Shown here: positions 36,202 to 47,654 of the stretch, one piece after another
Layout: each line of letters opens with the position of its first letter
Position numbering within the stretch: the stretch's first letter is position 1
Source of the DNA: Serpula lacrymans var. lacrymans S7.9
Lineage: Eukaryota; Basidiomycota; Agaricomycetes; Boletales; Serpulaceae
DNA length: 64,000 nt
Reading direction: 5' to 3'
NCBI RefSeq assembly: GCF_000218685.1
Contig: NW_006763291.1
Coordinates: forward strand, 2,388,308-2,452,307
Notes under the pieces: generated by a model
Told to the model about the DNA's origin: nothing
What the model saw: the letters and a program-made list of their open reading frames with translations, nothing else
The model's database searches: none
Translations under genes and position numbers: made by a program

Positions 36202-38259
36202 ATGGCATCTTGGGCATTGGGTCATGTGCCATGGATGCATGCTGGCCGTGCGCGGTTTCGTTTGGATTTTTTGTCCAGCAGAGTATGGCCGCACACTAAA
36301 TCTCATTTCAGCGCAACACTCCAGCTTTCGTCGCGTTCACCAGCTTCAAAGGCAGTAGAAAACATGCCTTATCCTCCAAATCCCCCAGATACGTCCATAT
36401 TTGAGGACGTGTCAGAAGAGTACGTCTCGGCCAAGTCACACGTCGTCCCAATAGCTACTCCTCGCGCGGCTCTCACTTCATCCGATGCATTGGCTCTGCT
36501 GGTCGCCAATAATGACTGGAAAGCTGCCGATTCGTTGCTGGAGGAGATGATAGAACTCGATGTTCCCATTAAACCGGATTTTGTCTACGAGAAAGCCGCC
36601 ATCCACGCCCTCACGTCGAATTTTCACAACGTAAAGCAGCAACGGGCTTCGGTATTTGCCAAATGGTTCATGCTCGTACCTTCTGCACAGAAAACGCGAC
36701 GATCCTTCTATCGAATTCGCTTTCTCATCTTTGGCAGAGCCGCGTCTATCAACATACCACTCATTATGCGTTTCGGCCTCATCTGCGCGTCGAAAGGATA
36801 CGTTACGTCCCAACTATCATCTCAAGTCATCAGCACCGTGATGCGCTTTGCGGTCCCTGAAATTAGCGAAACGTATTTGTGCCAGTTTGAGGAACGTGCT
36901 GTGTTTTACGAAGGAGGGGAACAAAAGCCTCTCGCACCATCATTCCTAAAGTATATCTACAGCTTGGCAATCAGGACACAGGTTTTGGCCGGCCGATTTA
37001 ATGCAGCTCTCAGGCTCCTCGAGCTTGCTCATCAGCGCAAGCATCAGATCTCAGATTTTACCTTCAACCTCTTCTTCGAACACGCGAAAGACAAAGCCGA
37101 CATTGCAAAGGCACAGGAGTTACGCACACTTTTATCCGACACGCCAGGCGCTGTGTTCAGTAAGGTGGATAGATCGGCGACAACGGCGAGTTCATCGAAA
37201 CTTGCTTCGCAGCTGCGGTACTTGCGCAAGGCCATTATATCGTCCAATCCCCCCACTGCATACACTCTACTCTCTTTCATCAAGGAATATCGCAAAACGG
37301 GAAAAGTAAAGGCCATAATGATGCTACGTTCCAAGGCATATCGACATTCGTACAAACCAATGTCGCTCTGGGTAATGGCGGAGATGTTGTATCATCGTGA
37401 GCGCAATGAGCGCCTATTGACCATCTTCGTCTACTTTACACACTTTTCCCTCGCTGGGCTCCCCGCTAGGACAATCAGAAATTGGATGTTCCAGCTGTAT
37501 CGTCTTCGAAGCTCATCAGAGAAAAAGTGGAAGGTACCTGCGCACTTGACATCGCCACAATACCCCATCAGCGCTAAGATATGGCCATCCACTTTCCACA
37601 CAGCGTTGGTCTGGGAAGCTCTCTGTTGGCTATCGCCGGAAGTGTCACAGGACAAGTTGTACTCCTCGTTGCTTCGCATAGCTGAGTCTAGCGAAAAACA
37701 AATTCCTTACATCACCAAAAAAGACCATTATACACCCTCCTACCTCATGTTACCCAAGCGCTCCGTAGACCCCGCACATTTTTCACCATTTATTAAACTG
37801 CACGCCAAACGTGCCCGGCCTGAACGTGCTACTGCAATTGTAGCAGACATGATTAGGCTTGGCCTCGAGCCTACAGCGTACCAGTGGACCATGGTCGCTC
37901 GTGGCTATGCAGAGTTCGGAGACCCTGATAAAGCTATACTTGTTCTGGATAAGTTAACGGAACGTGCTTGTATCACCACTGAACAGGCGTTATCTGCACT
38001 GCAATGTGACGATGAAACTATTAGTGACGAGCCTCATTATCTGGCGGAACTCGAAGACGAGGAAGGCGTTTCAAATGCCATCATCGTGACATATACGAAT
38101 GTCTTGCGAGGATTTATCCTATCGAATCGTCTGGCACACGCTATAGAAGTAGAGAAGAGAATTATGGAACAATGCCAATATCATCCAGGGGAACGCCCCG
38201 CCACGGATGATGTCTTACGTCTACTGAGAGAACTCAAAGGCAGCCAGGGGCAACCATAA
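36202..38259 (+). CDS. Mitochondrial pentatricopeptide-like (PPR) protein
   Basis: Intron-less frame of 685 residues. The N-terminus is rich in Arg, Ser and Ala with almost no acids (RARFRLDFLSSRVWPHTKSHF), as in a mitochondrial presequence. The rest is helical, with helix-pair repeats resembling PPR/TPR units, for example ALALLVANNDWKAADSLLEEM near the start and a clear C-terminal unit (RATAIVADMIRLGLEP..YQWTMVARGYAEFGDPDKAILVLDKL, about 37830-37960). Such proteins bind organelle RNA and act in its processing or translation. The specific target cannot be read from the sequence. Confidence 0.7.
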   Translation: MASWALGHVPWMHAGRARFRLDFLSSRVWPHTKSHFSATLQLSSRSPASKAVENMPYPPNPPDTSIFEDVSEEYVSAKSHVVPIATPRAALTSSDALALLVANNDWKAADSLLEEMIELDVPIKPDFVYEKAAIHALTSNFHNVKQQRASVFAKWFMLVPSAQKTRRSFYRIRFLIFGRAASINIPLIMRFGLICASKGYVTSQLSSQVISTVMRFAVPEISETYLCQFEERAVFYEGGEQKPLAPSFLKYIYSLAIRTQVLAGRFNAALRLLELAHQRKHQISDFTFNLFFEHAKDKADIAKAQELRTLLSDTPGAVFSKVDRSATTASSSKLASQLRYLRKAIISSNPPTAYTLLSFIKEYRKTGKVKAIMMLRSKAYRHSYKPMSLWVMAEMLYHRERNERLLTIFVYFTHFSLAGLPARTIRNWMFQLYRLRSSSEKKWKVPAHLTSPQYPISAKIWPSTFHTALVWEALCWLSPEVSQDKLYSSLLRIAESSEKQIPYITKKDHYTPSYLMLPKRSVDPAHFSPFIKLHAKRARPERATAIVADMIRLGLEPTAYQWTMVARGYAEFGDPDKAILVLDKLTERACITTEQALSALQCDDETISDEPHYLAELEDEEGVSNAIIVTYTNVLRGFILSNRLAHAIEVEKRIMEQCQYHPGERPATDDVLRLLRELKGSQGQP

Positions 38260-38943
38260 GATTAATGGTGCGTTATTTTCGTAAATTCTAAGGCAACCAG
38301 ATAATTGAATATGTGCTTTCATTCATCTCTAGGTGCATCACTTGTCATTAGACTATACTAGGTCAGCAATGAAGACTATAATGTACGTCGTGGTGACGAC
38401 GAGTCCTTAATTTGTAAAGGCTTTCGACGCCCCGTATAATTATCGGCGGGGACAACAGCTTCTCACTCCGCAGCAGGTTTTGTTTGGGAAGCCCAGATCC
38501 CTGGAAGGTATCGATGAGTAATCGTTGGCGCTCCCCCAACCGGATAGAGTTGACATCATGGAGTGTTCACAACTATTAGGCTCTTCCGATTGAAACCCGA
38601 TCAAAGCTACTGCTGCGCATGCTGTATCTGTGGGGCATGCCAAGACCGTAGACGGTATATTATGGCATATTACATGCTAGTATGAAAGTGGTCAATAGAA
38701 CGTGCATTCCCTGGCTTCGCAAAGTCCCTGGCAATAAAGTGGTTGACTGAAGTGTTTAAGAAAACTATATACAACCAGAACAGTGACCAAAGAAAGGTCT
38801 ATAGATAAAGTGCGAAGAAAGGTAGTGTGTGTGAAACAACGATGGAAACGGGAGCAAAGAATGAATAAAATAGCAAGCTTTTAGAAGAGCCATAAGATGG
38901 CATGAACGACGACCGTCATTGATACAGAAAGTATGGAGGGGGG
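38260..38943. other. Convergent 3' region, no gene seen
   Basis: Contains 3' flanks of the PPR and surface-protein genes. A 68-codon minus frame at 38440-38643 lacks support. Confidence 0.5.
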
Positions 38944-40551
38944 TTACGTATTATTTCTTCGAATGTTGGTATACGCTGGTGGTAGCTCAACGGTTTCTGG
39001 TTCGTCTGCTTCATCCACTGGTGAACCAGCGTCATCATGTTGGATAATGTTGACAGGTCGTAACTGAGGCATGGCTGTTTTGCGTGAACTAGCAGCGGTT
39101 GAGCCTGAAGCAATTCCGAGGCCAGCAGCTTCGGGAGTCGCTGCGCGCTGGAAGCGAGCATCAGTGAGACTCGTCGCAGCGGAGTGTCGGCGTTCCGAGG
39201 TGCCATAACGTGAGCCACCAGCAGTTCCGCCTGCGCCGTTCTCTTGAGCATATGCAGATGATACTTCTGTAGGGTCTGGCAAGACGAAAGGCACGGGACG
39301 ATAATACTGCGGAAGTTCGCCTTGTGGTTCGTCATCTTCGTCTCCGTCACCTTGGAAAAGATTAACTGGGCCTTCCTTGCGAGCCTTGGTGCTTCCAGTC
39401 TTGCGCTTGAGGAAATATAACCCTACTAAAGCAATGATGACAACACCTGCAAGGCCTCCGATTACGCCACCTGGGACAACATATTAGGTCGACACAACAA
39501 ATACAACACTGGAAATAACCCACCAATTATAGCTCCAGTGTTGGTTGAACTAGCTCCATGTTAATAATCGATAACACAAAATATAACAAATCACAAATCA
39601 CCTTCTTCCTCCACTACCACCCGTTGTACCGCCCGAATTGTTTGTCGGATAACTTCCACCAGCAGGAGGACCGGCAGTAGATGAGGGCGAGTTATTGTTC
39701 AAGCAGGCGTTGCTTGGATCATCTCCCTGTTGTACGTTATAAGACCCACTTCCACCCGTTCCCTCTCCTCTATTGTCACCAGCAATTATGAGTAGCGTGT
39801 TTCCAGCTCGTACTGTTGGAGTCCATGAGAAGCCAGTACCTAACGAATCGTTTTGTGTGATTTGGCCTTCGGGGATTGAGAAAGAGTCTCCTCCCGGAAT
39901 GACACCTTGGAAAGTTACGTCGCTGAGTGTGGAAACACGTTGAGTCCCGACAATGACATAAACGAGTAAGATCCTCACCCTTGTGTTTGAGATGCATTCC
40001 ACCATAACCTGCTGGCAGAGCACTGTACGACAAGGCCCGATGGGTAGATATTGAACGGAAAGTCTGGAGAAACAGTTTTTGTTGGGTTAAAACAGCTGGC
40101 ATCGTTGCTACCCGTTACTGTTGCAACTACACTGGTTCCCCCAGAGCCAAAGGCACTACTGTCACTAACCTGTAAATGCATGATAACGGGTTAAGTTGCG
40201 GTATAAATGAGTAGCATAATTGCCTTATCGGCCACGATATGCAATCAAAGATAGACATACCACTGCTACGAATTGCGAGGTTGCTGGATACTTGAGTTGA
40301 AAACTCACATCGGTGGAGTCTCCAGAGAACGGTTGGTTCACGATTGTTCTTGCCTCCACGTTATTTGGCAGGGGAGATGAACCATAAGGAATGATGAGGA
40401 CACTATACGGCGGCTGGCCAGTCCCATCAGTGATTGCGATAGACAAGTTCCCGCATTGTGTTGGTTGGCTGGTGAACTGGAAAGAGAAAGCAGAGACTAG
40501 CGAAGGGAGGAGGAAGAGAACCAAACTTGAAGATATTGATGCTGATGGCAT
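38944..40551 (-). CDS. Secreted-type single-pass membrane protein of unknown function
   Basis: Conserved basidiomycete surface protein of about 450 residues; I do not know a function. Exons about 40261-40551, 39979-40169, 39602-39922, a 26-base micro-exon near 39530-39555, and 38944 to about 39475. A signal peptide (SLVLFLLPSLVSAF) is followed by FQFTSQPTQCGNLSIAITDGTGQPPYSVLI and a beta-rich ectodomain with SWTPTVRAG. Next come a Gly/Ser/Thr-rich stalk, a transmembrane helix (GVIGGLAGVVIIALVGLYF) with KRK stop-transfer, and a cytosolic tail ending PPAYTNIRRNNT. A PPxY-like motif (PPAY) in the tail could recruit a Nedd4/Rsp5 ligase; that is inference. Confidence 0.8.
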
Positions 40552-41123
40552 GTCGATAAGAAAAAGAAAGATGATATACCGGGATTAAAATGCAGCAGCG
40601 AATTGCATTTGGGCACCAGCCAGGTAGAGAGGAAGAGAAAGGGAAGAAATGCTGCCCTTGGAGTCGGGACGCGCGGGACTGTGTCGTTGTTGCGCCACGG
40701 TGTTACGCACACAGCCGGTAATCGGAGCTGCATCAAATTCGCCACCAAAATGAGCACAGGCGTTTCTCCTGGGAAAGAAAGTGACTATAATTGTGCTATG
40801 TGATTGTCTACTAGTCTCTTTCCGAAACAAAAACCATCAAACTCTCCAGCATGTTACATCCCAAGCTACAAATATACACTCTATTTTATTGGCTGATGAC
40901 CAAATATGGGATATCACTGGCACTTTTCTCACGGTTGGCAAACCACCTTTGGCCCAATCTAAGCCTGAGCTTGGAAACAGCCCTTGACTCCCGCCGCCAT
41001 CAGCATCAGTGTTCTGGCATTGTAACCTGTCAGAGCACAAGCCTCTATATCTTTTCTTCATTTCTCTTACCATAACTAATTTTAATCACCGTTAATTTTG
41101 GATCCTTTGTTGCACTAAGTACT
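40552..41123. other. Divergent upstream region of surface protein and kinase
   Basis: About 570 bases between opposite start codons. No gene and no distinctive element recognised. Confidence 0.5.
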
Positions 41124-44084
41124 ATGCCCTCCATCACGGACAGCCCTCCTCGTGCTCCCCCCATCAAGTATACCGCTCACCTGGGAACACGCTGGCAAAA
41201 GGAAAAGGCTGCTGCTGGAAATGGTGCCTTTGAATACCCAGAAGACCCGAGATTTATTGGACCATGGATCATTGGCGAGTGCGTTGGCAAAGGAGCGAGC
41301 GGTCGCGTCAAGATCGCAAAGCACCGTCGCACAGGGCAGCTCGCTGCTGTCAAAATTCTGCCTATCCAGCCAGTGGTAAACTCTCGCGCATCTCTTGCTA
41401 CCCAGCAAGCAAAGTCTGAGAAACAACGCCTCGGGATCGATAGGGAAATTATTATGATGAAGCTCATGAATCACCCAAACATCCTACGCATATATGACGT
41501 GTTCGAAGGCGACAAGGAACTTTATCTGGTTCTCGAATATGTCGAAGGCGGCGAGCTTTTTGATTTTCTTGTCAACCGCGGAAGGCTACCTCCTCTTGAA
41601 GCTTTGGCGTACTTCAAACAAATCGTATATGCCCTCAACTATGCACACACCTTTTCTATTATACACCGTGACCTCAAACCGGAAAATATCTTGATACACT
41701 CATTAAACCCACCTACAATCAAGATCGCTGACTGGGGAATGGCTGCCTTCGCTCCTCCTGCCCTACAACTAGAAACCAGCTGTGGTAGCCCTCACTATGC
41801 AAGTCCGGAAATCGTCAATGGCTTGAAGTACGAAGGCAATGCGACTGATATCTGGAGCTGCGGCGTCATCTTGTATGCACTCTTAACCGGAAGGCTTCCA
41901 TTTGACGACAAGAATGTGAGGACGCTCCTAGCCAAAGTCAAGACTGGGAAATACGACACACCAGCATACATCGACCCTAACGCGAAGGACCTTTTATCGC
42001 GAATGCTTGTTGTGGATGTAAACAAGCGGATAACGGTATGTGAAAGCTATGACGTAATGCGATGTCTTTACCCACCCTTGTGTACAGATACCCGAGATCA
42101 TGAATCATCCCTGGTTCAACAAACCGACTCCAGGGATAATTTATGCGCCTGCCCCTTCCGTTGCTGATTTAGCCCGACCACTTGTGTCTGCTGACCACAT
42201 CGAACTGGATCTTTTGGAATCCCTTCGTGTTATCTGGGGCAAGCATGGCGATGTTCATAGTGTCAAGGTGGATCTCCTCAGTCCAGCTGGCGAAGGCACA
42301 CTAGCTAAAGCATTCTACTTCCTACTACACCAATATCGCGAACAAACTATGAAGGACAATGGTATCATTCTGGACACGAATGTGTCGCCGCAATACATCG
42401 GTGGAAAAATAATTACAAAGCAGTATATATCTCCTCCTATTAAAAGGCATACTATACGCGAAGGTGAGAATACTGTGCGTACCTTACACCTTCATAGTAG
42501 TCGCGAAGCTCCTGCACCGCCTTCCCGGACTCCTTCACCAAGGCCTTCTGGCTTGGCGCCACCCTCTCCAACACGGTCTTCTCGCAGTCGACCGCCCTCT
42601 CCTCTTGGTCCACGACCGCTCAAATTCCGTCCTATCTCCTCCCCGGTCATTCCGGGGGAATCTCCCAAACAAAGGTCTTCGGTCGACGTACCTCCAATAG
42701 ATATTCCGCACAAGAAAGGGGATCCAGACAGATTCAGGGCGTCTAGCGTTCCTAGTGTATCTCCTTACCTCAGGCCCGACCCCCAAGGCCACTTCGCATA
42801 CAATCAGCGTATATTCCAACCTCTGCATGTTCCGGCATCTCCCCCGATCAGTTCGGTGGTACGTTTTCCTGTTTCGCCCGCACGCCATTCTGCTCGCCCT
42901 GTCTTGACCTCGAGCACCATTCACTCGCCTGTTCCGGTCTCCCCTACTTCTACCCGCGAGCAGATCCCTCTTTTAGAAGCCCCTAGGATTCATGACAGGA
43001 GCATTCAAAGCACCATGGACCATATTACTGAAAGGGTAAATGTATTGGTAACCCGTGGAAACTCTGTACGTGGACGCCCAGCTCAGTCGCCTGTTCTGGG
43101 AAATGTCGACACTTTCACTATGGTCGATCGGCCGTCTCACTTGGGTCGCTCTCGTACAGGACCTACTATTCGTGAGGATGAAAATCGTCACGGACGCCAT
43201 GTGGACAAGGAAAACAGGGATGAAAACGGAAACAAACATACATACCACGAGAACGATATCATGCAAATATCGGGTGGATTAGGTTTTGGAAAGGCAAACG
43301 GAGGAAAGGTAGGGAGAGATATACGCAACAGCATGCACGGCCATGACGCTCCTAAACGAGAGGGAACGAAAGACAAGGAACGAAAGGGTCGGAGTAAGCC
43401 ACTTGATGCTAACGATGAATTACCTCAATCTGACCCCTATCCGCAGCTCCTAATCTAGATATACATTCACCAGTGCTGCGACCAAGACGCTCGACGCTCG
43501 GATCTCCTTTGCAAATCCACTCTCCTGCGATGTCTCTCTTGACTTCCCCAGTTGTGGGGGAATTTAAGGGGTGGTTCTCGAACCTCTTCAGTTGGAAGGC
43601 GCACACCTATGTCCTCTGTTCGACCGATAATATCTTTACGACGAGGTATGAAACCACGCGTCTTCTTGAAACGTATGGCATCAGTGTGGCCCTTGAGGAG
43701 ACCGACGGACACGGGCTTTTACGATGCCGCGTAAACGATCTTATAGACACCACATCAGGATCCGTTATCCAAAAGTCTGCTCGTTTCCGCATAGAATTCT
43801 CTTCGTCGCCAGGAACATCGCCGCACCCTTCTAATCCAGGTAGTGCGACTCCTCGCCTGCAGCAGAACTTGATGTCGCCTGGCGTTGGCTCTGCACGATA
43901 TAGCATGTCGAAATTCACCACAGGAGGCTTCTCGTGCGCGATCGTGCTCATTCAGGAAAAGGGTTCCGTGTCTACTTTTAGGACCGTTTGTCGATGGCTG
44001 CGGGATGAATGGACGCTGGACGCCTTGCAGTCTCCTATAGTTGGCTCTGATGGAACCAGGGCTTTTGTGGAAGATGGACATTAA
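41124..44084 (+). CDS. Gin4/Hsl1/Kcc4-type (Nim1-related) Ser/Thr kinase
   Basis: CAMK/AMPK-like kinase; yeast relatives sit at the bud neck/septin ring and link morphology to mitotic entry. Three exons (41124-42035, 42088-43393, 43447-44084) give 951 residues. Kinase domain: GECVGKGASGRVKIAKH (P-loop), AAVKIL (catalytic Lys), HRDLKPENI, ADWGMA (DWG instead of DFG, as seen in this subgroup), CGSPHYASPEIV activation loop and WSCGVILYALLTG. A UBA-like stretch, then a long Ser/Pro/Arg-rich disordered middle follow. The C-terminus (FKGWFSNLFSWK...ETYGISVALEETDG...TVCRWLRDEW) matches the membrane-binding C-terminal domain of the family. The second intron uses GTAAGC at 43394. Confidence 0.9.
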
Positions 44085-44531
44085 TCGCCGACTTATTCCT
44101 ATCAACTATGTCGCCCCTCTTTACGGATATTTTTATAGATTAATACAGGCTTCTTTGTAGACTATTTACTTTCCTTAGATTTCTTTAGTGTTGTAAAATC
44201 ACGAGAGCACATCTTATGATCAAATTATTTTGTCCATAAACTTGATATTGTATCCTCCAATGAAAATCAAAGATAGTTGACATTACAGTCAAGTCCGAGG
44301 GATTGGTAAAGTGTCAGTAAACATACATACTACATACAAGTCTCGGTAATAATGAATGAGCAGCTAAAAAAAAAGAAAAGAGCAAACCTCACTTGAACCT
44401 AATAGCGGGCATTTCACGCTAATCTACAGACAAAAGGCTCATGACCCTATTATTACACGGTGAAACAATTGAGCCTTTGTCGGAAATACGAGGAGAGAAG
44501 ACCGTCCCAAAAAAAAATACTCGGCACTGCT
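44085..44531. other. Convergent 3' region, no gene seen
   Basis: AT-rich 3' flanks of the kinase and RING genes, with short A-runs near 44368 and 44510. Confidence 0.5.
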
Positions 44532-46637
44532 CTAAGCCGCTGCTGTAGGCTCAAGGCCACGCTCAACATCACGGGGCAATGTAGGCGTGGCAGACGTTGC
44601 GGATTCGTTCGCAGACGGATTATCCCCTCTACCTGCACTTAGCGAGATGTTTCGGAGAATGCCTGAGCGAAGAGTATTCAGCATACCGCCAGAAGTAGCA
44701 GTCGCCGTGGCGATATCTGCCTCATCGGGCTCCTGGTCACTCGTAGCCTCCTCGGACTCGTCCAATGAAGCAGAACCATTATGACCACCATCTAGCATCT
44801 CTTTAGCTGGAGGCGTAGTGGAGATGCGAAGTAAAGATGTATAAGCTAACGAACGAGCGTCAGTATAGTGTCTGTAGTGAGGCAGAATAGGGCAGACATA
44901 CGTTGACGACAAACAGGACAGAACCAACCCTTGGCCTTGCGTTTTCTCCTGTTTTGGTTGGTAGTGGGTAATATCGAGGGAGGTGCGCTATCTCCGCCAG
45001 CGGTAGCATCGGCAGTATTTCCATCTGTCCCACCGGAAGCAGCTGCCGCAGTATCTTCTGCATGCACAATATTACCTCCGGCGCCAAATTCCACCATGTT
45101 GATAGCACATTCCTTACATGCAACCAGATGGCGGCAAGGAAGAAGGATGACTTCACGGGGAGACGAAAGGCAAAGCAGACACTCGGAGGAGGGCTCATCA
45201 TCCTGCAGAGGGACAGAAGGGGGAGCTGTAGGTGGGTAAGTATGAGTTTGAGTTGAGGTGGGAGAAGCAGCTTGAGGCTGAGATGACGCAGTAGACTGCG
45301 ATGAAAGACCATATATCTCGTGAAGATGGAATATATGTGGGCCAATCTTCAATATATGTCGCATAGTTTTAGTTTTAGTGCTTATCAGTGAAGCCATTTT
45401 TTAGGACCTACCTTTGCCTCTCGCTTCACTACTCTGACCACCCAAGGCCTATGATCTTCTTCCTCGTCCACAGGCCCAGCACCCAAGCGAACAACATGAA
45501 TATAGGTGATTTGCTCATTCGGAGAAGACAAGCCGAAACCATCTTCATCCAATGCGACGAGCCGAATGGTGACCCTAACCCCCTCGTCGGAGTCCTCCTT
45601 GGATTCCTTATCCTTGCCATCCTCTTCTGCTGAAGATACTTCTGCATCAACGACAGCTAAGGCGGGACCTGATATAGCCCTGTCATGAGTTCGCTTGCGA
45701 AAGTGAAAGGGTGCGAAACGTCTTCTCCCGTGATCATTACGTGTGTTGCCCTCCGAGTGTTCATTCTCGCCAGCAGGCTCAGCAGCTATTTCGGATGGGG
45801 CCTTACTGGTGGGAATGACATCCTCTACAGGAGTTGGCTGATGGGAACGCTGCTCAAATCTTCCCAGCTCCAATGTAGCACCTTCTTCCAGTTTGAGAAT
45901 TTTGCCGAATCCCCCCTCGACGGTAGTTTCAAAAATAAGGATGCGAGACAAACCGGAACTGTCGTGGTTTTCAACAAGCGGGTGGTCTGATGGTAGAATT
46001 ACGTGCACATATATCCCACATTTTGGTGCATCGCAATCGTATTCGAATTCAAGTCCATGATGATGGTGTGAATCATCGTGGTTTGAGTCGTCGGTGGATG
46101 ACATTGCGAGCGGAGAAAGGCGGAGAGTGGGACGTTTCAGATTGACCAACGCCTGTAATGTCGTCGTCGGTTGAGAAGCCTACCAAAGGTTCCCCAAGGT
46201 GTAAGAGCGTAAACAGTGTACAATGATAAATGTAGACACCTCTTTGACTTTTGTCATCCAACTTTTGACAATTTCAGGAGACAGCTGATCTGCAGCTTTC
46301 TTATCGCAGGACTGCGTCCATTTTGGACCACTATTGATGACGCCGATGCTGGGCCCGAAGAGGGTGTCCTGTTTCTTGTTTTCCTTATTAGTGGTATCGT
46401 TCATTTCACCCATGTTGATGACGACCGGTTCTTGAGTGCCCGTTCGTGCCATTGCTGCTGCTGTCCTGGAGGCATTGGTGTCCGTGCGAGCCAGGAAAGT
46501 AGGAGCGTGCAGCCTTCGAGTCCTGTTCCAAGTTGAATACTGGTTGTGATCTGCACGTTGCGCTGGTTGTAAGAAATGGAGTGAACACAGGTCAAACGTC
46601 GCAGAATACACTTACACCATGTAGAAATAGAGGCCAT
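44532..46637 (-). CDS. MGRN1/RNF157-type RING E3 ubiquitin ligase
   Basis: The core reads LVNLKRPTLRLSPL, LEFEYDCDAPKCGIYVHV and GGFGKILKLEEGATLELGRF (45390-46150). After an intron come IGPHIFHLHEIYGL, the RING finger ECLLCLSSPREVILLPCRHLVACKECA, a Gly/Ala-rich insertion, and FCPVCRQPYTSLLRI (44830-45345). A Ser/Glu-rich tail ends at 44532. This is the MGRN1 layout (domain followed by EIYG and a C3HC4 RING), with the RING split by an insertion of about 50 residues between the sixth and seventh ligands. The 5' end is not resolved: conserved sequence continues upstream of the ATG at 46104 through an exon at 46230-46330, and a plausible start is at 46637. Confidence 0.82.
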
Positions 46638-47041
46638 CGTCGCGGACGACGTCGAGGTCGAGGTCAATGGGAAGTCGTGAGGGCTCTTCCAGTTGTGTGT
46701 GTGGAGAGGGGATTGCCGAGCTAGTGCCGGAGGGAATTGTTAATCCGCAGCCAGCCAATGAATCTGTGTTTTACATGAATTACGTACGCAGCATTATTTT
46801 TAGATAAAACCAGTCTCGGTGCAGCACAGCTTACCTACTCGATCAGCGCACGTGATCAACTCATCCTTGCCGTGCAGTGTCTGCTTTGCTCGTCAAGCCA
46901 ATCTATCCTGTGCTCACTCAGACAATACAGTTCGGGGTGCATGAGGCATGAGTGCTATATTGCATGCATATTGTGTCATAGAACGTCGTGTGCACAGGTC
47001 AAGGGATAAAAGTAAAATAACAGTGGGAGAACAAAATGTTC
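46638..47041. other. Upstream of the RING gene and 3' flank of RPL28
   Basis: No gene or clear element recognised in about 400 bases. Confidence 0.5.
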
Positions 47042-47654
47042 CTATGCAATTAACGACACAACACCACCAGCTGCATTGATTTTGGCCCTGCAACACAGTT
47101 AATACGCGGCAAGAACCTAGCAAAGGATGCACATACTCTGCCCGGGCGGAGACAAACCGTGCCTTCACGATGCAAGGCAATTTTGGGAGTCTATTCCAAA
47201 CAATCAGAGCAGTCATCGATGGATGTTGTCAGGTTACTTACATTCCATTGCCCAACACTTTACCGTAACCGTGGTGCAGGGTGTCAATAACTGGAACAAT
47301 TTCAGAGTTCTCTGTCAGGCCCTTCTTCTCTTCCTCGGGTACAAGCGTCCAGAGCTTGTCCACGTTGATGATCGGCCGCCAGTGTGCGTTGCGTGTCAAA
47401 TGGAAATGACGCATACCGACTTTACCAAAGTAACCGGGATGGTACTTATCGAAGTTCGTTCTGTACGAATAATCCAAGAATATTTATATTAAACGCCTGT
47501 GCCATCGTGTACATTCCAACAAAACATACCGGTGGTGGTGCTGGCCACCAGCAAGACCACGACCTCCAGGATGCTTGCGGTGCTTCCCTACACGTCCGTG
47601 ACCGGCCGAGACATGGCCACGGTGCTTGCGAGTCTTGGATAGATGAGTCGGCAT
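47042..47654 (-). CDS. RPL28: 60S ribosomal protein uL15 (L28/L27a)
   Basis: Component of the large cytosolic ribosomal subunit. Four exons (47530-47654, 47242-47460, 47137-47190, 47042-47087) give 147 residues, matching the family length. It opens [20 protein letters not shown] and continues with [23 protein letters not shown]. It then has VGMRHFHL and [10 protein letters not shown] and ends [10 protein letters not shown]. The start codon is the outer end of the large inverted repeat shared with RPB11. A candidate 5'-UTR intron (about 47658-47826) ends with TTTTTAG four bases before the ATG. Confidence 0.96.

Noticed and set aside
46180..46611. Separate gene upstream of the RING ligase
   Set aside because: Its last exon joins in phase to the conserved start of the MGRN1-type region, so it is more likely the 5' part of that gene.
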